A stretch of 64,000 bases of DNA from Syngnathus acus (GCF_901709675.1 NC_051089.1:20933508-20997507); one strand, 5' to 3'. Counted from the first letter of the stretch, positions 42,455-55,534 are shown. Notes: generated from the letters alone by a model not told the origin. Program-made: numbers and translations.

Positions 42455-42655
42455 GATCGATGGATTTAATGATTTAGAGTGCACAGATGGTTTGATAACA
42501 TTATTGCTTATATAATAGTTATTTGATATATAATTTATATATCGTTATATGGGCCTGTGGAATATTTTTAAGTGCAAGAGCCGTCAGCGGCGCGCACGCA
42601 TTGTTGACAAAGGACGATTGATGGATTTAATGAATTGGAGTGACGCAGATGGTTT
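42455..42655. repeat. 201-bp inverted repeat, right arm
   Basis: Partner of 41697-41897. Equal length and near identity imply recent copying of one arm from the other. Confidence 0.88.
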
Positions 42656-42945
42656 TATTAACGTGTTATTTATGTAATAGTTTTTTTAATAACTCTGAAT
42701 TTTACGTCAGGGCCGTTCTCAGCTCTTAGTTTGTGTTTATGTCACGTTAGCATAGCTATCGTTTAGCCTGTTGTTGCTCGTTCATGACTGTTCTTGGTGT
42801 TGGAGTTTGTCGAATAAATTGCCCCCCAAAATGCGACTTATACTCCGGAGCGACTTATATATGTTTTTTTTCACTTTTTTGGGCATTTTATGGCTGGTGC
42901 GACTTATACTCCGGTGCGACTTATAGTCCGAAAATTACGGTAACT

Positions 42946-42991
42946 GAAAATGAACTCAATACAAAATGCAGTTTCTAAATAATGACTGAAG
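42946..42991. repeat. 46-bp direct repeat flanking a composite element (right)
   Basis: Partner of 38169-38214, three differences. Confidence 0.85.
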
Positions 42992-43086
42992 CTTTATTAA
43001 AGGGAAGGTCAATTCAAAAACGCTCTTTAATCATCTCTATGTTCTATGCGACCCCACGAGTGTAAACGTATTGCAATTAATATTGT

Positions 43087-43841
43087 TGTTAGAAAAATGT
43101 ATATATATATGTTATCATGCGTTCTCTAATCAATGCTTCACCGCAGTATTACTGCAATATATGCTTGCTGTTTGGCCTTGCTGTTTTTATGATGTACCAC
43201 AGAAGAGAAAAGGTACGGCTGGGTCAGGAGAGAGGTTACAGCTGGGTCAGACAGGACCAGCTGACAACTCAGCAAAAAGAAGACATCTACCGAGACAGTT
43301 CCTTTCTAACAAAGACCACTTTGTTAAACAACATGCCTCATTGCTGTCTTGCACCTCAGATGAACCTACAAGTGACCATCATTGTCAGGGTTTTCCAAAC
43401 TATCTTAATCGTAGGATTATGTCGGAATGTATGTATCCAGTAATAAATAACCTAGCTTGTCCCATTCTACACAATGTCGTAAAGCATCCCTTGCTATGTT
43501 TTGACTAGAGGTCAAAGGTTTTCTTCTCTATCCAGGCCACTCAAATTCCTCTTCCCACATGTTCTTATCAGTATGTAAACACCTAGTGATTTCTTCCTTA
43601 CGAGGCAAAGCCCACATGCGTTCCCCCTCCTCTTTTAGGGGCTTTTGTCTCACGATTTGTGGGTAGGGCAAATCCCAATAAAAAGAGCGGGAGTGCATAC
43701 AGATATTTAGTGTAGTGAGATTGTTGTGAAGCTATCTGTACTGCACTCCTCGCGAGAAAAGACTTAATATTCTGTCTCACTTGTGGTTTGTTTGCTGTTG
43801 CTCTTCTCTTGAATTTGTTCGGTCAGCGAAAAAACCTAACA
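43087..43841 (+). repeat. ERV B 5' LTR (755 bp)
   Basis: TGTTAGAAAAATG...CCTAACA. It is related to the ERV A LTR but clearly more different from it than the two ERV A LTRs are from each other, with extra stretches near 43495-43545 and 43565-43600. It marks a different LTR subfamily. Confidence 0.88.
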
Positions 43842-44493
43842 GAAATTGGGGGCTCGTTCCGGGGTCTCGACACACCTGGCGGTTCCAGCGGACTCTTCGA
43901 CGCAGGCGAAAATCCTCGGCCGAGGTAAACAAAAGCCCTTTGACGGGACTGTCTCGATCAGTCCGGCTGGACACCGGGAGGGTTGACGAGATCTTCCGAG
44001 GAGGAGAATCAGCAGACCGTGAGTAGGAATATTAATTCTACTAAAAAGGAATGAATGAGCTGTGACAAGAGGTCACTTAATACGAGCAGTGACAAGAAGT
44101 CACTTAAAGACCTTGAGAATTCTAGACCCTATCAAGTGCAATTAGAAACAGTTAAATTCCGCAGGGGCGGTGTGGAGCCCCCTAACTTTTTACGTTAGTT
44201 AAATTCCGCAGCAGGAGTGCGGACTCCTCTGTTATTAAAAATCGCGCGTGGTATGCTTGTGTACGGTTTGACTGAGAGTGATCTCATTTGAGCGCTCCTC
44301 TATATAAACACACAGGATTGTAAACAGTGGCTTTGTGTGGGTGCAGAGGCAAAAACTCTCCGCTCCCTTCGGGGAGGTGAAAGGAGACTTACCACATCAT
44401 CGAACTTTTAACCACTGTCCTGTGAATAAAGTTGGTTTTAGGACACTGTAGGTGCCATTCAAACTACCAACTCCAAAATTTAGAAAAATAAAC

Positions 44494-44966
44494 CATGGGA
44501 AATTTAGATAGTAAGCGAAAGTCCCTACCCCGACATGAACTAAAATGCAAAGATTGGGAAAATAATTGAAAGGCAGGATCCCGACCGACTTAAGAAAGAT
44601 TTCGATAAATGGGTTAAAAAATATAAATTTGAGGGAGAACTAGAAGAAGTACAAGAGCGGGAAGAGAAAACACATGCTACAAATTCAAAACTAAGATCAT
44701 AGACATAAATCATGCCCTCCATGCGGAAAAAGTAGTAATAGACAACAAAAATGAAACGAATGAAAGCTACAAAAGACACTTTTCTGGTAGACCAGGATAG
44801 TGACACTTTTTACCAAAATGCAGGCAGAGGACAGAAAGGCCAGAGAGGGCGAGCAATGTCTAACAGAGGAGGCTTTAGAGGCCGAGGGAGAGGAGTTGTG
44901 CAACCTCCAATAGAATGCTGGAATTGCGGAGAAAACGGTCACATGGCACGTGACTGCACAAATTAA
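44494..44966 (+). pseudogene. gag: ERV B gag, broken
   Basis: The start matches ERV A gag (MGNLDSKRKSLPRHELKCKD), then an extra base near 44559 shifts the frame. About 360 bp, including the PPPY and capsid region, are missing at about 44698. The C-terminal part with the Arg/Gly-rich stretch and CX2CX4HX4C knuckle remains open at 44751-44966. It cannot make a full Gag. Confidence 0.8.
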
Positions 44967-46491
44967 CAAAGACAGTTATGATTAGGCCAAAACCAAATCA
45001 AATCAGGTTTCCATGTAATGAAGTGGGAACCTGGCTGCCAAAATTAAAGAGAAATTAGCTTAAATATACAGGAGATATTTGTGTTAAAGGGATAAAGTAA
45101 GATAAAGAAACACTGAAGTTAAAATTGGCTAAATAAATGGAAAAGAATTACAAATAGCTTCTAGAAGTAAAATAAAGAATAAATCTGACAAGTAAGACGA
45201 GCACAAAGGTGTTCTTAGTGGGATCTATGTGGTCTTATACGTATGTTGTGCGTCATCCTTTTGTGTTGGTGTGTGTGCGTGTGCGCGCAGAGGATCCTCA
45301 TGAGTGGGTGTGTATATGAGTGTGTGTGTGAGTGAGATGTGTGTTCTATGAAAGAAAAATTGAAGAATAAGGGAAGTGAAGAAAAATCCAAAGAGAGCTT
45401 GTTGTTGCATAGGCAGGAAGATGATGAAACGACATCAGCGCGGCCTCGCTTGAGGGCCGTAGCTGAGGGTGTGGACAAATGAGACAACAAATGTTGTGTA
45501 GAAGACATTGAAAGATGTCGAATGTGAACATGACAAAGGGCGCAACAGCAAAGCTGGCCTGCCCTTTGAGAGGGTGAGACTGATAAGCGTGCCTGCGCTC
45601 GCGCGTTGTCGCGGGGCGGGGCTGTGCGCGTGGGCCTTTGCTATGCTCGTGTGGGCGGTGGGCCGGCATCATGGTTGTTGCAGGAAATGGCCAGCCTGTG
45701 ACCAATCAACATTGATGCTGCGCCCCCCCTCGCACGAGGGGTGCTATGGCTGCGGGCGAAGCAGGGAAAGTGCGAGTTTCTCAGAGAATGTTTGAATATT
45801 TGAGGCAGGGTGATGCTTAAGAAAGATGTGACAATATTTGCATGAAGGATAATAGGCACTGATGAGAAAAGGAGTATAACCAAAACGTCAAAACAGAGGA
45901 TGACGTTGGCGCAGCGTTGTTTGTTGGTATTGTTTGTGAGCTGTGTCTCTGTTGTTTTTGTGTTGTCTGTGTGCTGTCAGTGTTATGTGTTAAAATTGGC
46001 TAATGTAGGTGCACAAAAGAATTTGCTAGACTGTAGTCTATCTGATTTGCACCGCAAAACAAAAGCAATTTTGTGAAAATAAGAAGAAAAGAAAGGCAAG
46101 CAATTTTTTTGTGGGCAGAAACTGGTCCACACTGCATTAATGCCTAGCCCTGATGAAACAAAATTTGAGATGGAAAGAACTTGCTTTCTGGAATTGGATG
46201 AAGCAAAATTATTAAATAACAACATTTCAAAGCTAAATTTAGAAGAAATAGTCGATTGGTTGTGTCAAGACTACACAAGTTTTTACATTTGAGAATAAGA
46301 GAGTGATTGAGTTAGTTAAAGTAAGAAACAACAACAATTGACTATTATATTAATTTACTGGCGGTTATTTTGTTGGTTTTTATCTTTTTATCTTACTTGG
46401 TTTGACACCTTGAGGGAGAAAAGATTAGGATGTGGAACACGGGTTGAGACAACCAGTTACACACGCAAAGCATTGTGAGCACTGGGACACT
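44967..46491. other. ERV B non-coding centre
   Basis: Closely matches 29850-31426 of ERV A, except for a replaced stretch at about 45310-45480. It includes the GC box and CCAAT patch. No pol frame. Confidence 0.75.
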
Positions 46492-46691
46492 NNNNNNNNN
46501 NNNNNNNNNNNNNNNNNNNNNNNNNNNNNNNNNNNNNNNNNNNNNNNNNNNNNNNNNNNNNNNNNNNNNNNNNNNNNNNNNNNNNNNNNNNNNNNNNNNN
46601 NNNNNNNNNNNNNNNNNNNNNNNNNNNNNNNNNNNNNNNNNNNNNNNNNNNNNNNNNNNNNNNNNNNNNNNNNNNNNNNNNNNNNNNNNNN
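46492..46691. other. Assembly gap, exactly 200 N
   Basis: A round-number run of N typical of a scaffolding join of unknown true length. It joins the truncated ERV B directly to a second copy of the golgb1 giant exon in mid-codon sequence. Confidence 0.99.
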
Positions 46692-47669
46692 GAGACATTT
46701 TCAATGTTGTTATCAAGTTCTTTGCGCAACTTCTTATTTTCAGATTCCCTGACCTGTAATTCTGCATTATAGCTCTGTCGCTCATCCTTTGCCTGTTCAT
46801 CATTTGCCTTCAGTTGGTTTTCCAGCAATGTTATGATATCCTTATATTTCTCCGTCTCTTGTTGAACATTGTCCTTACTTTGTGCTCGTTCCTTTAATTC
46901 TTTGGACAACAGTTCCATGTCATGATTGAATTTTTCCACTTGGGATAGAAGTTTGTTCTTTTCATCCTTTATAGTTTTCAGTTCATTTTCATACATCTCT
47001 TCTTTTTGAAGAATATTTTTCTCATTGTTAGCATTTATTTCCTTGAGCCGCAACATGAGTTCATCAGACTCGTGTTGCCTTAGGTTAGCTAATTCCAGTT
47101 GTTCTTTTAGTGAAGAGATGAGTGTTTCACATCCAGAAAGCTGGACATGATGGCTCACAGTTGTTTCTGAGTTTGAGACGGAGGTCCTGAATAGTTGGTT
47201 TATCCTCTTGGCCTGTTGATTAGTTGGTCCATCCCTGCTACTTTAGATTTGCTTTCTTCTGTTTGGCCTTGTCTAATTCCATCCTAACATCCTTTAGATT
47301 CTCAACAAGCCCTGTAATCTTGCTATTAAGCGATTGCTGATCTGCAGTCTGCGAATCGCTAATAACTGTGACCTCTCGACCTGCTTTTGTCAATGTATTT
47401 TCTACTTGAATCAAGTTTTCTTCCTTGAGTCGAAGCTCTTCTTTGAGAACTGTAACCTGTTCTGAATACTCCAACATGGTGGTGTTGAGTGCTTTGTCTT
47501 TTTCCAACAGAGTATCTTTCAGACTATCAATCTCCCGTTCACAACTTTGAAGATCATGAATGAGTTGGGCCCTTTCTTCCAGGTGGGACGTGTTTAACTT
47601 GTCTAATTCCTCATTCGTTTGGTCAAGCTCAGTTTGTAATGTGTCTATGATGATGTCTTGCTTCTGACT
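46692..47669 (-). pseudogene. golgb1: golgb1 giant exon, second copy, partial and frameshifted
   Basis: Corresponds to 7744-8723. The frame is open from 47669 to about 47238 and from 47158 to the gap, but several one-base losses and gains between 47160 and 47265 (shortened ttt runs, an inserted gt) break it. The identical region in the first copy is intact, so sequencing or assembly error is more likely than decay. Confidence 0.85.
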
Positions 47670-47807
47670 CTGCAAAATAAACAAATAAATCAAACTTTTA
47701 GGTAAGACTGGGTAATTTCTACTTTATTTCACCAATAAAAGAGAAATGGAAACTTGGCAAAATTGGTTAAATATATCTAAAAAGAGATAGATTAGAGAGA
47801 AGCGCAC

Positions 47808-47912
47808 CTTGTCTCTCAGCTCACTCAGCCTCTGTGTGACATCAGTGACTTCTGCTTTTAACTCAGAGCAGAGCTTCTCTGAGTTACTGCTTTTCTTGGA
47901 AACATTCTCAAG
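47808..47912 (-). CDS. golgb1: golgb1 105-bp exon, second copy
   Basis: Identical in sequence and splice sites to 8862-8966, encoding LENVSKKSSNSEK to LSELRDK. Probably the same locus represented twice. Confidence 0.8.
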
Positions 47913-48614
47913 CTGAGTACAAGAAATAAGAGAATTAGACTAATTAATATCAAGCCAACAACACTAATACTGCCTAAAGCTGGGCATACATTGTCATAAG
48001 AAGTCGTTTAAAAAGGGACATACTATGAAAAATTTAATTTGAATTTGCTTTTAAACAAATACTTGAGTGTGATTTGAAATTTGAAATTAAAGAACCACGT
48101 AAAGTTTATCTGCCAAATTGAAAATGTGTCATGAGCAAGCCCTTCTCTGTTTCTGCACCACTGTTACGAAACAGCTAAGTTAAATGACTTAATTTTACCC
48201 AATGGATTGCCATAAACACCTCATGTCACCTTTTGAGGATACCCAACAATACCCAACCAGACGTTTTGCCGCTATCCCACTGAGGGGTGAACAATTGCTG
48301 AAGGTTGCAAAATGAACGTTCACAATCACAAATGTTTACAAAATATTTGCCAGATATTTGCCAAAAGTTTTTGTAGTTTTTTTTGTTGCAAGAAAATATT
48401 AAATACGTTCAAAATTCCCTTGGAAGAAGAAAAGTACAGTATAATTAATGTCTGGTGACCAAATGGCAAAACTTTGAGAAATGAAACGAAACCTGACAAA
48501 GGCAACATTTGCAAGCACTAACAATTGCCCACCACTCTGTGGGATAGGGGTTTAAAATGTGTGTGTTGAACAGCCTGCCGGAGAACCTCAGGGCTACAGA
48601 GAACGTTTATGTTC

Positions 48615-49946
48615 ACTCACACTGTCCACCTCCGTGTCCCCCAGGGATCTGTACTCGGTCCTACCCTCTTCACTCTCTACATCAGGGGTCACCAACTCCG
48701 GTCCTCAAGGGCGCCAATCCAGCCTGTTTAGATGTATCCCCCCTGCAACACACCTGATTCAAATAATCAGGATCGCTATCAGCCTTAATAGAGCTTGCTG
48801 ATGAGCTGATCATTTGAATCAGGTGTGTTGTTGCAGGGCTGCACCTAAAACAGGCTGGATAGGCGCCCTTGAGGACCGGAGTTGGTGACCCCTGCTCTAC
48901 ATACTACCCCTCGGCAATATAATCAGGAAGTTCGGCATCTCATATCATTGTTATGCGGACGACACCCAGCTATACCTCAAACTTGACCCCCCGCCCTCCA
49001 TAACCCAGCCTTCTCCATCTCCCTCATCCATCCTCTCCCTGTGTCTGGAGGAGATAAAGGCGTGGATGAATCTCAGCTTCCTGCAAGTTAACAGTGACAA
49101 AACCCAAGCCATGTTAATTGGCACTCCCCATCAGATCCATACCTGCCCAATAACAAGCATCTTATTCGCCGGTCTCACTATTCCCCTCTCAGCCACTGTC
49201 ACCAACCTGGGTGTGAAACTGGACCCTCAACTCAACCTTGAGTCACACATAAAACACATCTGCAAAACCTCCTTCTTCCACCTCAGAAATATTTCCAAAC
49301 TCCGCCCCACACTTACCCTGACGGATGCTGAGAAACTTGTCCACGCCTTTGTCTCCTCAAGGCTAGACTATTGTAACGCACTCCTCATCGGGATCCCTAG
49401 CAAGAGCCTCCAGAGGCTTCAGTACATTCAAAACAGCGCTGCTGGATCCTGATGAGGGTGCGGAAAAGCAATCACATCACACCCATCCTCCGTTCTCTGC
49501 ACTGGCTCCCCATCAAATTCCGAATTGATTATAAGATCGCCCTCCTCACTCACCATTGTATCCTCGGACATGCTCCCCCATACCTCAAAGAACTCCTTGC
49601 CCCAAAACCTGCCACCCGAAGCCTCCGCTCATCCAATTCACACCTTCTCCACGTTCCGAAAACCAAGCTGCGCACCATGGGCGACCGGGCCTTCTGCCAT
49701 ACAGCCCCTACACTGTGGAACTCCCTCCCCGACCACCTAAGAGCACCCCAATCCACTGACTCTTTCAAAACTGGACTTAAAACTCACCTCTTTACCTTAG
49801 CATTTCCGTAATTTCTCTCATATCTTGGTTGTCGTCCAGTTGTTTTACACTTGTCCTTGTTTTGTTTTCTTGTTTTTTATCTGCCATGTAGCACTTTGAG
49901 ATTCCCCCGAATGTAAAGTGCGTTATAAATATAATTTATTATTATT
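48615..49946 (+). mobile_element. L2-like LINE, second copy, with hAT MITE at 48683-48894
   Basis: Copy of 9668-11003 with its nested MITE and CTCTACAT duplications. One T is missing within the MITE (about 48727), and one base is missing near 49445 (gctgctgg for gctgctagg), which splits the RT ORF into 49066-49452 and 49452-49811. Confidence 0.85.
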
Positions 49947-50017
49947 ATTATGTTTAAGAACAGCCTCAAGACCTACATTTTTAGACGAACTTTCAACTAA
50001 TACAGTGGGGCAAAATA

Positions 50018-52526
50018 CACTGCTCAAAAAAATTAAAGGAACAGTTTTTTATCAGGGTATGGCATGAATTCAATTAGAATTTTCTGTTAAGATTTTGGTC
50101 AGGTACGTGGCAGAAGGGGTTGTTAATCAGTTTCAGCTGCATTGGTGTTGATGGAATTAACAACAGGTGCACTAGAGGGGAATCAACGAGATGGTCCCCA
50201 AAACAGGACTGGTTTTGCAGGTGGAGGCCATTTCAAGTTCCTCCGTCTTGATCTTTTTTAACTGTTTTTCCACAAGTGTTGGCTTTAGCTAGTCATTATC
50301 ACGACTGGGAGCATGAGGCGATTTCTTAACCCTCCTGAAGTTGCGCAGATTGTCCAACTCTTCCAGGATGGCACATTCATGCGTGCTGTTGCAAGAAGAT
50401 TTGATGTGTCTCCCAGTACAATCTCCAGAGCATGGAGGAGATTCCAGGAGACAGGCAGTTACTCTAGGAGAGCTGGACAGGGCCGTAGATGGTCCTCATT
50501 CCATCAGCAGGACCGATATCTGCTGCTTTGTGCAAGGAGGAACAGGTTGAGCACTGCCCGAGCCCTACAGAATGACCTCCAGCAGGCTACTGGTGTGAAC
50601 GTCTCTGCCCAAACAGTCAGAAACAGACTTCACGAGGGTGGCCTCAGGTCACGACGTCATGTAGTGTGCCCTGTGCTCATTGCTCAGCATCGTGGAGCTC
50701 GATTGGTATTTGCCATAGAACAGCAGAATTGGCAAGTCCGCCACTGGCGCCCTGTGCTTTTCACAGATGAGAGCAGGTTTACCCTGAGCACCTGTGATAG
50801 ACGTGAAAGGGTCTGGAGAAGCCAAGGAGAGCGATATGCTGCCTGCAACATCATTCAGCATGACCGGTTCAGTGGTGGGTCAGTGATGGTCTGGGGAGGC
50901 ATTTCCATGGAGGGACGAACAGACCTCTACAGGCTAGAGAACGGCAGTCTGACTGCCATTAGGTATCGGGATGAAATCCTTGCACCCATGGTCAGACCCT
51001 ACGCTGGTGCAGTAGGTCCTGGGTTCCTCCTGATCCACAACAATGCCCGGCCTCATGTGGCAAGAGTATGCAGACAGGGAGACGAGACACAATACAGGCT
51101 GGAGGTTGACCTTCTGGCCACGTGGTGCAGGGACAACAACCTCCTGCTGAACGTCGACAAGACCAAGGAGATTGTTGTTGACTTCCGGAAGGGTCACGCC
51201 CAACACCTGCCGCTGACCATCGACGGTGCTGTGGTGGAGAGAGTGAGCAGCACCAGGTTCCTGGGGGTGCACATCAGTGAGGATCTCTCCTGGTCCACCA
51301 ACACCGCATCACTGGCGAAGAAGGCCCAGCGCCGCCTGTACTTCCTTCGGAAACTCAGGCGAGCGGGCGCTCCTCCGGCCGTCATGACTACATTTTACCG
51401 CGGCACGATTGAGAGCGTCCTCTCCAGCTGTATTGCTGTTTGGGGTGGCAGCTGCACTGACTACGACTTGAAGGCCCTGCAACGCATAGTGAAAACGGCT
51501 GGTAAGACTATTGGTGCTTCTCTCCCCTCCTTGAAGGACATTTACACCTCCCATCTCACCCGCAAGGCGACCAAGATTGTGAGTGATGTGAGTCGCCCCG
51601 CTCACTCTTTGTTTGATCTTCTGCCCTCTGGGAGGCGGTACAGGAGCCTGCGCTCCCGCACCACCAGACTCTCCAACAGCTTCATACTCCAGGCTGTTAG
51701 GATCCTGAACTCGCTCCCCCTTTCTGCGTAGCGTCCTGTTCTTTGCGCTATGCTTACTGTCTGCTGTATGCACACTGGCTCGCTTTTGCTCCTCTTATTT
51801 ATTGTGTTATTGGTTTATTATTTATTCATCGCTCATTTTATTTATTGTTACTTTTTATTTATTATTTATTGTTTGTGCCTTCTTGTTTTTATTTTGTGTC
51901 GTCTGCTTGTATGTCTCGTCACCGTGGGATAGAGGAAACGGAATTTCGGTTTCTTTGTGTGTCTTGACATATGAAGGGATTGACAATAAAGCTGACTTTG
52001 ACTTTGAGTATCTGGAGGATGAAGGAATTGACACGATTGAATGGCCCTCACGATCACCTGATCTAAACCCGATAGAACACCTCTGGGACATAATGTTTCG
52101 GTCCATCAGACGCCGCCAGGTTGCTCCTCAGACTTTACAGGAGCTTGCTGATGCCCTTAGACAGATCTGGGAGGACATCCCACAAGACACCATCCGTCGT
52201 CTCATTAGGAGCATGCCGTGACGTTGTCAAGCATGCATACAAGCTCGTGGGGGCCACACAAGATATTGAAAATAATTTTGAGTTGCAGAAATTGAATTTA
52301 GGCAAAATGGACGAGCCGGACACATTTTTTCACTTTGATTTTTGGGGTGTCTATATACTGAGCCGTCTGTAGGCTGAAAACCTTTATTTCCATCAAAAGA
52401 TGTGGCATCCTTTTGTTCCTGAGACATTAAACTGTCCATATACTAAGTATAGACATCCAACTGTTTTTTTTCACCATTGAAATCTGATGTGTTTTCAAAG
52501 TGTTCCTTTAATTTTTTTGAGCAGTG
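50018..52526 (+). mobile_element. Tc1-like transposon with nested LINE, second copy
   Basis: Copy of 11074-13582. The 472-codon chimeric transposase/RT ORF at 50313-51731 is identical to the first at the protein level, and the transposase C-terminus follows at 52009-52221. Confidence 0.88.
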
Positions 52527-52655
52527 TAGTATTTAGTCAGCCACCAATTGTGCAAGTTCTCGCACTTGAAAGATGAGAGATGCCTGTAATTGTCATCATA
52601 GTTACACAGACGGCATTAAGGTCCTGACAGCTAAGTAACCGAAACATATAAAGTA

Positions 52656-53510
52656 CCGTATTTTTCGCACCAAAAGGCGCACTGGATTATAAGGCGCACC
52701 CTCATTGAATTTTTTATTTTAGAAATTATTTCATATATAGGGCGCACCGGATTAAAAGGCGCATAAAATAGAAGCTATACTGCAACAAACTGAGGTTGAC
52801 TAGGGTTGCGGTATGCATCCACTAGCCAATAACCAATAAGCCCTCTGTAAACAATCGCGTTTCTCAAACAATCTCCTATAAAATGATCAGAACTGACTAA
52901 AGTTCGATCTAACACTGGTACTGCTTACCTATGTTTCCCTTCCATATCGATCCGTAAATTTACTCGAAACATTAACAGAGCAGCCTATTTTGACATGAAA
53001 TAGCCTTGTGCGTATAGCAGCTATTATTATAGCATTAGCCACCCGCAAACTCCCATGAGCCTCAGCTCGCAGACCCCCATGAGCCTCAGCAAAGTGTAAA
53101 CAATCGCGTTTCTCAAACGATCTCCTATAAAATGATCGGAACTGACTAAAGTTTGATCTAACACATTGGTACTGCTTACCTATGTTTCCCTTCCATATCA
53201 ATCCGTAAATTTACTCGAAACATTAACGGAGCAGCCTATTTGAAATGAAATAGCCTCGCGGGTACAACAGCTATTCGGTGACGCCCCCTGACCACAGTTG
53301 CCGTAATGTTGGGAAGCGATGCGACCTTGTAATTTACTAGTCGTACTAAAACGTACTGAAACATTTTGGCAGAACACTCTGTACAACCAGTATGGATCAA
53401 CGAATTCATCAATTGATCCATATATAAGGCGCTCTGCATTATAAGGCGCACTGTGTTTTTTTGAGTAAAATGTAAGTTTTTAAGTGCGCCTAATAGTGCG
53501 GACAATACGG
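52656..53510. mobile_element. CCGTATTTT-type non-autonomous element, second copy
   Basis: Copy of 13712-14567, one T shorter near 53240. Confidence 0.85.
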
Positions 53511-54262
53511 TAGGTAAAAACCTTCCCTGACTAAAAGAACTGTTTAATATAGTCAACTTGAAAAAGACGGTATGAATCTTCACAAACACTTGGGATAGAT
53601 ACAAACACTTGGGACCCGTGACTCTCGTAAGGATGAGCAATTTGAAAAATGAATGAATGAATGAATATGTTCCATCTTTGTGTTGCTTCAATGTTCAAAG
53701 GTATGATTTTTCATGTTTTCATCATTTTAGTCTAAATCTAAGTCATCTGAATGGCTAGTGTGATGTCACCACATCAGTGAAAAGGGGTTTGAAGCCCTCC
53801 AACTCAAATAGAGTTGTAAATGTTAGCTTCGGCAATTACCTCAATGAGTTGTCAGCACTACCTTGTGCATCACAGAGCAATGCTCTTTAGTTTTTTTTTT
53901 ATATCATCTGATATTATGGACACCTCTGGAAGACCCAGCTTTGTCAACGCAGCCAAATCTGTTTTCAAAACTTTGAAAATGATAATTTCTTGAGATGTTT
54001 TCTCACCAAGATGCTCTGTACTCACTCTCGGGATTATAAACTCCTTAAGGTTTTATTCTTAACCTTTATGTGTGTGTTTGCATGTGTGCTTGTGTGGCAG
54101 GGTCAATTCTTAGCCAGATAATCACTGAAGAAATTCATTTGTTTGAATGATTTACGTATAAAATGGCCTTAATTGATGGATGGGTTGGTCTTGTGCTGGA
54201 AAGAAATTTGATTTGCACAGTGCATATGCCCAGCTTTAGCTGAAAAAAATCCAAAACCTTAC

Positions 54263-54431
54263 AGCTTGCTCAGTCTGAAGGAGTTTGTCAGACATCTCTT
54301 TGCACTGAATTCCTTTTTCACTCAAAGATTCTTTGAGGCTGTTGATGAGCTCCAGTTTTTCTGATGTCTTGGCTAAAGTGCTTTCCTTCTCAATGAGTGA
54401 GCTTTCCAGGCATTCCTGTGTGTCACTGAGC
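54263..54431 (-). CDS. golgb1: golgb1 169-bp exon, second copy
   Basis: Copy of 15320-15488 with the same splice sites and translation (LSDTQECLESS to LLQTEQA). Probably the same locus represented twice. Confidence 0.8.
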
Positions 54432-54504
54432 CTAAAAACAATCAATCAATCAATCAATCAATCATAACAGGTGACTCTTATCTTCCAAAATGAATAGTAA
54501 TTAC

Positions 54505-55408
54505 TAGGGGTGTAAATCGCGGGTTTTGTTACGATACGATATCATATCGATACAAAGAACCACGATACGATATTTGCCGATATCTTAAAGCCTGCTGTGA
54601 TTCATTCACGATACATCACGATATAGTGCTCTACAATCGATATAGAACAATATCCTGATTTATAACAATTCATACGCAAAATCAACAAGGTACTGCAAAC
54701 TCTTTATTTAGGAAATTACAAGAGTATTGTAGTATACAAAGTGCTTATTTTAACACTGAACTTTATCAAATTCCTATATTTTTTCTCATAGAAGTAAAGA
54801 AAAATGAATATTCTTTCTTTTTTGTAATACCATTAACTTTAAAGTGCATTACTGAACTATTTAATTACAAAACAAAAATAAGTTCTTTATAATGAATGTA
54901 GTAAACATTACACCTTGACCATATGTTCTATCCAAATGCAAAAAAAACAACATTCTCTTGCAATACCAGAGAACTATACATAAATAAAATATGTATGTTG
55001 TTATTTAACTCTTCTATAAAACAAAAATAACTTAATTTATAACTCTTTATATAGAATTTTAACATTACACGGTGTCTACTCTTTGAACTGTTCAATATGA
55101 CTTGAAGCCCAAAGGGGAGCGAATTTCCTCGTCTTCTTGGACACTAGCCATAGCACCAGCCCAGGAGCCACGTAGTTGTCGGCTCCCCTTTCACGTGCCT
55201 GCTCTGCTCACAACACAACACGCCGCGCACTGCTCCCGGAAAGAGGAAGCAAGCAACAATGAACTGGATTTCAAAATAAAGTCGCGTCTAATGTCCGAGG
55301 TCAAAAACGGGCGATATAGATCGATGTTTACGTTTAGCATCGATGCCAACAAATCGTAGAGCATTATATCGATTAATCGATGTGTATCGATGAATCGTTA
55401 CACCCCTA
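54505..55408 (+). mobile_element. hAT-type TAGGGGTG element, second copy
   Basis: Copy of 15562-16465 with the same GTAATTAC target duplication. Confidence 0.88.
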
Positions 55409-55534
55409 GTAATTACCTGTTTACTGGTAAAACACGAGACGATGCATCAAGCAATGTTTTGACATCAAGTATTACAAAAGTGGAGTTGTCATTTATATGC
55501 AGAAAACTCACATACTGTCACTGACCAACAACTA

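Larger units (their letters stand above)
38223..42940. mobile_element. CCGTAATTTTCGG-type element holding a LINE
   Basis: Termini CCGTAATTTTCGGACTATAA and TATAGTCCGAAAATTACGG are inverted, each bounded by TA (38221-38222 and 42941-42942). A LINE occupies 38353-41632; without it the element is about 1.4 kb. The interior contains a 201-bp inverted repeat, a GC-rich loop and 118-bp-type units. Confidence 0.82.
43087..46491 (+). mobile_element. Endogenous retrovirus B, truncated by the assembly gap
   Basis: 5' LTR, proline-type primer site, leader, broken gag and the same non-coding centre as ERV A. The sequence stops at the gap at a point equal to about 31426 of ERV A, so the integrase and envelope remnants and the 3' LTR are not visible. 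Confidence 0.88.
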
